Source of the DNA: Cordia subcordata
Taxonomy: Eukaryota; Streptophyta; Magnoliopsida; Boraginales; Cordiaceae
Assembly (NCBI GenBank): GCA_028554755.1
Contig: JAPTOF010000020.1
Coordinates: 3,353,001 to 3,417,000, forward strand
DNA length: 64,000 nt
Direction of reading: 5' to 3'
The notes under the pieces were generated by a model. It ran no database searches and was not told where the DNA came from. It saw nothing but the letters and a program-made list of their open reading frames with translations. Below, piece by piece: positions 22,663 to 31,705 of this stretch (position 1 is its first letter; each line of letters opens with the position of its first letter). Both the position numbers and the translations under genes were made by a program.

Positions 22663-23650
22663 GGAAATTTTTTTTTTTACCCTTATTTTAAATTTTTATA
22701 GCAAAAATATTTTATTTTTTAAATTGTTTTCAAAAATACTATTTTCGGCTGTTCGCAGATACTGAAATGTAAAAAAAAATTAAAAAGAGTAATTTAAAAA
22801 AAAATTTTAAAAATACAAATGTATTTTTAACAAAAATAATAAGTCCCCTGCCATAGATCGAAAATGGTTAATTTGCATGAATGGGTGCGGTTTGGGGTTG
22901 GGCGTGGGGGTGAAGGTTGGAGGCGTGAGAGGGGGAGAATTTTTATTTTTAACCCTATTTTTTAATTTGCTTTCAAAAGTAACCCAGTTTTGAGGGGGGT
23001 TGCAAAAGTAGACTTTTCGAACTTATGAAGTTCGAAAACGAAGTTACAAAGTTCGACTATGTTAAGGAAAAAAAAAAAGAAATTATAATAAAGTTCCACT
23101 AAGAATTCAAAATTCAGAAGCTTGGAATTGAACTTCTGAAGTTCGACTGCGTGGATCTCGAAAACCGGATAAGCAAGCTGGTCGTTTTCGAAATTTGAAA
23201 GTTCGAATGCGCGCGTCTCTGAGTCACTATCGCTGCACGTAATAGACAGGGCATTAAAGCAGAATCTCGAAACTCGATTTCGAAATTCTGAAATTCGAAA
23301 TACATAAAATCGAACTTCAAAAGTTCGAATACCTATATACTCGAACTTCAGAAGTTCGAAAACTAGCTTTTGTTCCTTGATGTCGAACTTCTAAAGTTCG
23401 ACTCCTCGGAAACCCCATAAGGTAGCTGGCCGTTTTCGAAATTTGAAAGTTCAAATGCGCGCGTCTCGGAGTAACTATCGCTGCACGTAACAGACAGGGC
23501 ATTAAAGCAGAACCTCGAAACTTGATGTCGAATTTCTGATATTCGAAATACATAAAATCGAACTTCAGAAGTTCGATAAGCCTGTATACTCGAACTTCAG
23601 AAGTTCGAAATCTAGCTTTTGTTCCTCGATGTCGAACTTCTGAAGTTCGA
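22663..23650. repeat. PMD-MULE left terminal inverted repeat with palindrome array
   Basis: The outer 360 bp match the right end in inverted orientation. The inner part (23,015-23,650) carries at least six near-identical 19-bp palindromes of the form tcgaacttcagaagttcga (for example 23,310, 23,341, 23,383, 23,558, 23,590 and 23,632), embedded in two tandem units of about 248 bp. Each unit also contains the word cgctgcacgtaa (23,231 and 23,479). Frames through this region only translate the repeat. Confidence 0.85.
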
Positions 23651-23656
23651 CTCCTC

Positions 23657-23667
23657 TAGTATTTAAA
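23657..23667 (+). promoter_or_regulatory. TATA-like box for the PMD gene, inside the terminal repeat
   Basis: The sequence agtatttaaacc follows the last palindrome and precedes a pyrimidine-rich leader (ccctcctcttccatcc). It would start a transcript reading into the PMD gene, probably through a 5' leader intron, since the coding start is about 720 bp further on. Confidence 0.5.
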
Positions 23668-23868
23668 CCCCCCAGCCCAAACCCTCCTCTTCCATCCGAA
23701 ATCTCACCTCTTTTGCTCTCTCCAGTGCTCTCTGATCCCTCTCTCATTTTTCTCCCACCCAACTCAAAAATTTAGTACAAATTTTCCACATCCTAGGATT
23801 TTGCCTAAATCTTGAAAGTTTTCTCTTTTTTTTTTTGGTACCGAATTTATATGTTTTAATGTGTTTGT

Positions 23869-24115
23869 TTGTTTAATTTATATGATGTTAAATTTCGAAA
23901 TTATATGTTAATTACATGTTGCCTACGTTTAATTTGAAAATTAGATTATTGTTTAGTTTAGTGGAATATTAATCATATTGGTTTATTTTATATGTTAATT
24001 ATATGTTGCTTAATACGTTAAATTTTAAAATTAGACTATTGTTTAGCTTAGTGGAATATTAATTTTGTTGGTTTAATTTATATGTTAATTATATGTTGAT
24101 TTATTTTTGGAATAT
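23869..24115. repeat. diverged tandem repeat in the PMD leader
   Basis: About two and a half units of roughly 95 bp with the words ttatatgttaatta, atgttg, aaaattaga, tattgttta and gtggaatattaat. AT-rich and probably part of a leader intron. No coding sequence is seen here. Confidence 0.55.
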
Positions 24116-24390
24116 TAATCATTTTATGATGATGGCATGTATTAATCATTGTGTATATAATTTGTGTGCATATAATCAATATGCATATAATTAGTGTGAA
24201 TTTATAATTTATGATGATGGGATGTATTAATCACTGTAATTTTAATTAGTATGAATGTAGAAAAATTAAAATATTATGAATTTTACAAAGTTAGCAAAAT
24301 TAGTTAAATATTAAAGTTGCAGTTCTAAACTAATTAGTAATAATTAGTACTTTTACATTTCTTTTAATTTACTTAATACTCGTAGGATCT

Positions 24391-26681
24391 ATGGCTCATA
24401 GACCAGCTCCTAGCGATAGTTCAGTGTTATGCTATTACTATGACCACCGGGTGAATTATTTGTCGTCACCACATCAGTTAGAAGAACACAAGATTTATAG
24501 GAGTGATAGAGAGTTATTTCTATGGACGGAGCATCCTGCTGTGCAGACGGCTTTATTGAGAGCCGGATTTTTTGGATGTTATGCGGCGCGCTTCCATCAG
24601 GTTGACAATCCTCTTATTACTGCCTTGATTGAGAGGTGGCGACCAGAGACGCATACATTTCATTTGCCTGTAGGCGAGGCCACGATCACACTCCAGGATG
24701 TCGCTGTATATTGGGGATTACCGATTGTTGGTCAGGTTGTCCCGGTGCTCGACGATACTAGTCGAACTCCGGAAGAGTGGCGGACACATATTCATCAGTA
24801 TATGGGGGTATATGTATCTTTGGACAAAATTAGTGAAAATTCGATTAACATACCCCATTTGAGGGAATTGTACGTAGCCCAAGGCACTCCGGAGAATCCT
24901 GAGGTGGAGGAAGCGAAACGGCGGGCCCGTTTGTGGAATTTTTTGTTATTTGGCACCCATATGTTCACTGATACGACAGGAAATAAATTATCGTTATATT
25001 GGTTAGACTTTTTGATTGACTTTGATCATATCAGTGAATATAATTGGGGGGCAGCATGCCTAGCGCATCTGTATAAATGGCTTTGTAAGGCTTGTTGCCG
25101 TGATTGTAGAGGCATGTGCGGGGCCGTCATGCTCATTCAGGTAGCACACTTAATCATCTCATTGTTGTTAATGATATTTGAAGACGTATTATTACTTATA
25201 ATATAATTATCTTGTACAATACAGTTTTTTGCTTGGGACAGACTCACGGCTTTTAGGCCAACACTGTGTAAGCAGACGGATAGGCACCATCAAAAGAATG
25301 GGCACGCTGCTCACCCTGATTTCCCGTTGCCAGGCCCACCACGCGGCTACATGTTCTTTGCCAGGAAGGATCTGAAGTGGGTTGCGGGCCAGGCTGGTTT
25401 GAACGAGGCGCGGGACATGATTGACCGTTTGCAGCCCGGCGAGGTTTGAAAAAATTTACATCTCACATTTATTACTCTCCCTTGTTAATTTACGTTGTAT
25501 ATTTTATAAACTAATCTGCCGTTATTGTTGTGTTCCCAATTTATTTGGCAGCCATTCGAGCATGCAATGGGTGGTTTGCCACAGTATTGTTTGCAAATGC
25601 GAAAGAGTGGCGAGCATGTGTACCCTTCATCGTTGGTAGGCGGGTTGAGTGGCACCGTCCTGATCGAGTACTTCGGCAGTTCGGCATACGGCAGACGATC
25701 CTCCTTAATCCACCAGCGTGGCAGAAGCACCTGGACGGGAAAGAGAAGATTACAGTCAAACAATATAATTCGACAGTCGACATGTGGGTCAATTGGGAAA
25801 ACACTATTGTGGCGACGGAGTTAGAGGACTTTCCTGATCCTGGGGCTTTGAGGACGTAGATGAGATGGTACCGAGGGATAACCATACTACATGCTGGACA
25901 CCCTTGGACTAGTTATACAGACGACGGTTATGTTGCGTCGGCCCACGATGAGAACAGTCTGGTTAGTGCAATATAAATGTTTTCCCATAAATTCGAATTT
26001 AGTATGCATTGATGCAATACCTATTGACAGTGCCCGTAAATTTTTCTTTAGGAGGTATACGCTCAGCATGTGGTTAACCACAATGGGAGTATTATACGGC
26101 AGTACGAGGCGGGAGACTTACGAGTAGATGCGGCTACTCTTGATTTTATGGTGAGTCATCTGCAGGTCCTGCACATCAGAGGCCAGGCCGTACTTCAGCA
26201 GACCCAGCATGAGCACCTGTTGGACAACACGACAGCCATGTATGACGTCCAACGTCCGCAACCGCCTCCACAAATGTTATATCGGTCGGGACAGCGGGGC
26301 CGTTATCATCATCCTACTCAAGAGCCCAGCACTTCGTACACACCGCCGCAGCCTGGTAGGTTTAGCAAGTTCGAGTATGGCGGTCCGTGGGTCGATCCCA
26401 GCACTTCATACATGCCGCTACATCATGGTAGGTTTAGCCAGTTTGAGTGTGGCGGTCCGTCACATCAGGAGCCCAGCACCTCGAACACGCCACCGCAGGC
26501 GCCATTATCTACCAATGATTATCTGATAGATGATCAGACTGCTGAGCTGGTGCTCGAGGAGGACCATCTACTGCGTCGTACTCGTAGACGCACACAGTCA
26601 CCGCATCCACCACCACGCGTTTTACCCTACCGGACCAGCAGGGGTCGGAAGCCCGATTATTACACGCCTTCTCAGTATTGA
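24391..26681 (+). pseudogene. plant mobile domain (PMD / MAIN-like) gene, 4 exons, two lesions
   Basis: Exon 1 (24,391-25,140) carries the PMD hallmark order: LLRAGFFGCYAAR, ERWRPETHTFHLPVGEATITLQDVAVYWGLP, then the Trp/Asp-rich MFTDTTGNKLSLYWLDFL. Exon 2 (25,225-25,443) has FFAWDRL. Exon 3 (25,552-25,961) has EWRACVPFI and VEWHRPDRVLRQFG. Exon 4 (26,052-26,681) reads into a Pro/Ser/Thr-rich tail with two repeats of (P)STSYxPxxxGRFSxFExGGP and a basic C-terminus. All introns are GT-AG. PMD proteins of the MAIN/MAIL type act in the nucleus in gene expression and transposon silencing, and the domain is also known from transposons. Two lesions: exon 3 starts in the right phase but changes frame between about 25,590 and 25,615, and codon 25,857-25,859 is TAG where the family has an aromatic residue. 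It lies inside a MULE and converges on its transposase. Confidence 0.88.
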
Positions 26682-26917
26682 TGTAGTTGAATAAACATTT
26701 TACATTTCAAACTTATTTTAGTAATTCTATGTAATTGAACTTTCATTTTTCATTATTTTTTTGTACTTATTATCATGTCTCGATATAAATTGTGTTGATG
26801 TTGACAATATTTTGAGATGGAAAGATTTAACAATATCTTTTATTGAAAACATTACATACCATAGTGGAAAAGACCAATTAGCTTCACATGTGACAACTTC
26901 GTGATAACCATTCGAAG

Positions 26918-29550
26918 CTACGTATCTATTCTTAGAGGGCAATTTGGTGCAATATGCCCAGGGTTACGGCAATAACCACACTTTCTTCTGCCTACTTGGT
27001 TGGAATTGTCCATCTCATTTGGTATATGCCGAGCTCTTTCCCGTCCACATCTTCTGTCGCGCACTTGTAAAGCATTCGGGAGTAACGTCCAACTGGGTCC
27101 TGGAGGCCAGTAAAATTCATGTCCAAGGGGTTGAAATGTTATATTATATGTTGCCTTGAATGACTCTACCGTATAATGAAGATCAACCATGGTTGAAGGG
27201 TTTCTACCCCTATAACGGGCAACATATTGGGCATGAGAGCATGGCATATGATAGGCTGTCCACTTGCCACATGTACATGTTCGTCCCACCCAATCTACCT
27301 CTTGTTCGTTGGGAACATCGTTCCATCGTTACGCATTCGATCGACACGTACCACTCATCTAGTCTGAATGCATGCAATCGCATCCAGTGTGAAGACGTCT
27401 CCCACTTTTCATATTTTTCTCTCGCTCGATCTGTCAGAATACGACTATCTCTATGCATGTGCATCACGTTTGCCAACCTATCGTGGAAATATCCCTTTAG
27501 CTTTAAAAAAGTGTTATTTACTAGTGCTGTAATGGACAATCCCCTGGCTCCGACAATCACACCATTGAAGCATTCAACATTATTTGTTGTCAACACTCCC
27601 CATCTATAACCCCTATCGTGGCTCAATGTCCATGAATCTGGACCGAGGTCGGCTAACATCTGGTGCACCTGTGTACCAACGCCAGTGGGTCGTGGGTCGA
27701 TATTACGAATAATGTCCATGGCGGCGATGTGCTTCCGTTTCTGGCTTTTTTTTCCAGCTATCCAACACATGTCTTTTGCGAATTGGTTGTGCCATCTTTT
27801 CATCACATTGCTTTTTAGATGTCTCAAGCAAATGCGATGCTTCACTTGAAGTCGGCCGTCGGATGTTATTGTATTGATGGCTGCCGCGATTCCTGCGTGC
27901 CGATCAAACAGAATGCAAACTGTTGACATGTCGTTTAAAAAACACTGACTTACCTTCTCCAGGAACCACCTCCAACTATTTGTACTTTTGTCATCGCCAA
28001 TGGCAAATGCCAACAGTAATATATGGTCGTTGGCATCTATTGCTAAGGCGACGAGCAGGTGGCCCTTGTACTTCCCATGCAGATGTGTTCCGTCCAACGA
28101 GAGTACAGGTCGACAGTGCCTCCATGCCATGATGCACGGACCAAAAGCCCAAAAAACACAGTGGAAACTTTTTTCTGTTTCAGTTGAACCCTGGACGAAC
28201 TTGTAGCGGACAACGGTTCCAGGATTCTTTGCAATTACGGCGGCAAAAAAGCGCGGCAGCATCTTGTATGACATGTCCCAGTCTCCAAAAACTAGTTGGA
28301 TTGCCTTATTCCTACCATGCCAAGCTTTCCCGTATGTTTTATCAACATTTAAAGTCTTCTTTACGTGGGCTTGGACAAGACGTACCTCGATATCAGGCTT
28401 CTCTACAACAAAATGCCTAACCATGTAGCTGACGGACGGATGTTAGATTTCTATGGTTTGGCCCGCATTTATCTCCCATGCAAATATGCATGCTTTGGTA
28501 CCTCGTAATCTCAAACATCTTGTGTGTGCATTTTTTTACTGTATGAACCTTCCACTTGCATGGTGTCCTAGGATTGCTTGATTCGTAGCAACGTATGTCC
28601 CACAAGACTTATTCGACTTCACCACCCTGTATTCTCGTTTATGTTTGATCACGTTTTGTTGGACAGCCCGTATAAGATCAACCTTTTTCGGGAACACCAT
28701 GCGTTTGGCCAACTCCATCCGTCTCTCGTCCCACATTGGTCTCTCCATTAAAGGCTCATTTGAAGTGATGTAATACTCTGTCCTAGCTGTGTGGAAAGCT
28801 ACTGGTTCTTCCTCCTCTAGATCCGGCTCCAGCTCTTCGCCATTGCTTGGCCCCACATCAACCTCTTCGTTTTCGTAGATTAAACTTTCTACTGACACAA
28901 CATCTTCCTCCTCGTTTAACTGGACGTCCTCATCTACTTCTTTCAGTTTAGATAAAATAGAATCTAATCCCATCTCGAACATATCCCGAATGTCACTAAC
29001 TTGAGAAGGTCCTTCAACTTCAAATGTGGGGCATGACGGTGGAGAAAGGGAAAATATGGCAAACCCTGCTTTTGTGGTTGGAATGTTGACTTCCGCATTG
29101 ACATAATAAGGTGGTTCCATATTCAAATCTGGCAAATCACCAACAACTTCTTGTAGTGTTGCTTCTTCATTTGAATGCTGTGGATTGTACACGACATCAC
29201 TTTGCACGTCTACGACAACGTGCGCACATCTCCTATTCATATTCATGCAAGTCGCTTTCGTACATGTCCTGTACATCTTCGTCATCCTTAATGCCACTGG
29301 GGTAATAATATATTTGTTGTAGGTTTGTGTCCCATTTGGGATCACGATAACACAACTCAACTCTATCGATAGTAGGCCGCAATTGGAGCGTCGTGAATAT
29401 ACGAGATACAAACTGATAGTATGTCGTTCCGGGAAAAATTTTTATTTTATGTGATAAGTTTGGACCTACATAGTCGAGCCCATGATCTGTTTCAATTTTG
29501 TTGCCACCGTAATATAAATATACGTTAACTGCATCAACATTTGCATTCAT
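26918..29550 (-). pseudogene. MULE (mudrA-like) transposase, copy 2, frameshifted
   Basis: From the start at 29,550: a ubiquitin-fold-like N-terminus (VYLYYGGNKIETDHGL), then an acidic Glu/Asp-rich linker, and from about 28,770 the MULE N-domain (MELAKRMVFP...). The core is open in one 404-aa frame (28,424-27,210), with Asp-111 (SLDGTHLHGKYKG), C199-x2-H202 and Asp-174 (FDRHAG), and Glu-284 (NNVECFN), fitting the D-D-E scheme. A SWIM finger (CTCGKW...CSHA) and an intact zinc knuckle (CGYCRNPGHIAPNC) follow in the frame 27,289-26,918. Frame changes occur near 29,240, 28,605, 28,430 and 27,290, so no active protein can be made. The first frame change lies at the same place in MULE copy 1. The reading direction is toward the PMD gene, with about 240 bp between the two 3' ends. 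Confidence 0.92.
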
Positions 29551-29738
29551 CTTTTTGGGTGAAAAAAAAATGTATAACGTGACTTAGATGTGAATGAGTT
29601 GCAGAAGGGAGGGAAGTGGAATGGTTAGTGGTATAGCAGCAAATCCCAATTTTGAAAATGCTACATAATGTGACTTATCGTGTGAACGTGTGTAGGGTTA
29701 GTGATTTTGGAACGAGATGATGAAGGGAGAAGTGGGGT

Positions 29739-29755
29739 GTGCATTATATAGTAAC
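29739..29755 (-). promoter_or_regulatory. TATA-like box for the transposase, inside the right terminal repeat
   Basis: On the minus strand the sequence gttactatataatgcacacc lies about 190 bp upstream of the transposase start at 29,550 and just inside the palindrome array. It mirrors the TATA-like box at the other end. Confidence 0.5.
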
Positions 29756-30688
29756 AAATTCGAACTTAGAAATTCGGATTTTAAACTTCTGAGTTTCGAC
29801 TTATAACCTAACTCGAATTTTAAAAACTCGAAACAACAAAAATCACACGTCAGAAGTTCGAAAGTGCGAAAAATTTGAACTTCAAAAGTTCGAACTTTTC
29901 ACAACTTCGAACTTCAAAAGTTCGAAAAAGGACATCTCTGACAAAAATTTTATTCTCTGCTCTGCTCTGCCCTCGATCACGTCGAAATCTTATAAACTCG
30001 AACTTCTAAAGTTTGAAACACGAAATTATTGTCTCCCTTCTAATATTATTCTCTGCCCTCCGTCACATCGTCGCAACATCGTCACAGAAGGAATTCTGCA
30101 AACCCTAGCACCCTATTTTCGAACTTCATAAGTTCAAAGTTGTTACTGTTGATAATTTCGAACTTTTGAAGTTCGATATTGTAGTTCTGTTATTCGAAAA
30201 TATTTTCGAATTTTCGAAGTCTGATATCGAGTTTTCATCATTCGTGATCGGGCTTCTGAACTTCAAAAAGTCTACTTTTACAACTCCTCTTAAAACTGGA
30301 CTATTTTTTGAATTAAATTAAAAAATAAGGTTAAAAATAAAAATAATCCCGTGAGAGGGTGTAATGCATTAAATTTGTCTGCAGAATTTGTTGGCTGGCT
30401 TGTTTGCATTTAATGCATGTACCTTTGCTTTATTGATTAGTCAACCGCCATGCTTTATTGATTAATCAGCCGCCACTCATTCCCTCCCTTTTTTTTGCCC
30501 CAATTTTGGTAAGTCACCTATCCAATTGTTTACGTTAAAAACACAATCATTTTTTTTAAAATTATTTTCAAATTTTGAGATATGTGGATGATGATAGGTG
30601 ACTTATCAAAAAGAGTATTTTTAAAAATAATTTAAAAAGTAGAGTATTTTTGTTATAAAAATTTAAAATGAAGGTAAAAAAAAATTCC
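29756..30688. repeat. PMD-MULE right terminal inverted repeat with palindrome array
   Basis: From 29,757 to about 30,260 it carries gaacttcaaaagttcgaa-type palindromes (clear ones near 29,874, 29,906, 30,000, 30,118 and 30,158), more decayed than on the left. The outer part (30,262-30,688) matches the left tip in inverted orientation, with an extra segment around 30,360-30,560 that has no left counterpart. Confidence 0.8.
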
Positions 30689-30934
30689 ACTCACCAACTG
30701 TACTTTAATGTTACTTTTTTGACTAGTATTCCGTGCATATGTAATATAGAATTTAGAATATATTTTTAATGTTTTTTATTATGAGCTAAATAAATTATAA
30801 ATAACAAATGGCATAAATTATATATTTTTATTATGCTAATTAGAATGTAGCGCTTATACTAAAACAACTAAATTATATTTTAAAAATTTTCTTGGAAAAC
30901 TATATTTTCAATACTAGTTGAACACAAACCATCC

Positions 30935-31314
30935 TTATCGTGAAAACTTACCGTACTTGTAATCTTGAATGCATGAACCGCCATTTATCCCTGATCGCGT
31001 TGATAACGTAAAATTAATTCTATATGCATGACTCGTAATCTTGAATGAACCACTATCCATATCTAATGCGAAATAACAGTGTCCCTCTATGATATGTTCT
31101 CTCAACCATCCAAGCAATGACTTTCCAATAGTAGCTTGAATTTTGTCACTCTATAAACAACAAAAGAAAAGGTTGATTAGATAATATTCTTGTAATTTAA
31201 AATTTTTTTACAAAATATCAAATAACAAATAAATAGATACATATTTACATGTTCATCAAACAATAGCATATCAATGATATTGATTTCATTTGGGTTGTTT
31301 AAATTCAATGACAT
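30935..31314 (-). pseudogene. RPA70-like OB-fold fragment, 2 exons
   Basis: Two segments join across a GT-AG intron in phase: 31,314-31,249 (NEINIIDMLLFDEH) and 31,150-30,935 (SDKIQATIGKSLLGW...IIEGHCYFAL...SGSFKITSHAYRINF). The order I-x-MLLxDEx / xKIQATI / (I)EGHxYxxxx / SGSxKxTxHxYxINF matches the first DNA-binding OB fold of plant RPA1-like (DUF223) proteins, single-stranded-DNA-binding subunits also found in Helitron elements. Only about 93 residues remain. The usual remaining OB folds and zinc finger are not seen, so this is a fragment or relic. It lies just outside the PMD-MULE right end. Start and end are arbitrary: the ATG at 31,314 is simply the first in frame. Confidence 0.6.
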
Positions 31315-31407
31315 GCTTTAGTAGAGTAACCAAAAATTAAATAAATTTATAAGAGAATAATGTAAAGTTATTTTCAAATTTATACTATAGATAGCCAGTG
31401 ATTTTTA

Positions 31408-31440
31408 GGGGACAATATATATTAAGGAACACAAAATTTT
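31408..31440 (+). repeat. 33-bp direct repeat, left copy
   Basis: This 33-bp sequence (core attaaggaacacaaaatttt) recurs at 35,857-35,889 in the same orientation with two mismatches. It lies immediately before a CACTA-like tip, cagtacaagaaatg (31,441). The two copies bracket about 4.4 kb. Confidence 0.75.
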
Positions 31441-31705
31441 CAGTACAAGAAATGATACTAGTAGTTACATATATTTTGATCTCTAGTTACATTTGAAAAC
31501 ATAATTAAAAAAATTTGTTGCACTTGTTACAAGTATAACTAATATTGATGCAACAAAAAAATTGCTACACTTAAAAATGTAGCTAATATTTGCTACATTT
31601 AAAAGTGTAACTAAAATTTGCTACACTTTCAAATGAAGCTAATGTTAGTTACACTTTGAAGTGCAAATAACATTTGTTACATATTAAGATGTAACTAAAA
31701 GAGTA
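31441..31705. repeat. tandem palindromic repeat, CACTA-like subterminal region
   Basis: About six diverged units of 35-40 bp with the theme ttgctacacttaaaagtgta or its variants, each containing an inverted tacactt/aagtgta word. The block begins with cagtacaagaaa, one base off the cactacaagaaa tip of many plant CACTA (En/Spm) elements, whose ends are followed by such subterminal repeats. No transposase and no opposite tip (tttcttgtagtg) were found. Confidence 0.5.

Larger units (their letters stand above)
22663..30688. mobile_element. PMD-MULE: 8-kb Mutator-like element with two convergent genes
   Basis: The tips are inverted copies: left GGAAATTTTTTTTTTTACCC, right read inward GGAATTTTTTTTTACC. 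Similarity continues inward (aaatttttatagcaaaaata / aaatttttataacaaaaata). It resumes in an inner block (tttttatttttaaccctat / tttttatttttaaccttat, then cccagttttgaggg / tccagttttaagag and gcaaaagtagactttt / gtaaaagtagactttt) and leads into arrays of tcgaacttc-n-gaagttcga palindromes on both sides. The flanking 9-mers ACTCGCTAG (22,654) and ACTCACCAA (30,689) agree at 6 of 9 positions, as expected for an old 9-bp MULE duplication. Inside, a PMD gene reads rightward and a mudrA-like transposase reads leftward. Both are broken, so the element is an inactive relic. Confidence 0.85.

Noticed and set aside
23114..23762. Three similar minus-strand frames of 65-78 aa
   Set aside because: Their similarity to one another only reflects the 248-bp tandem repeats and palindromes of the MULE left end.
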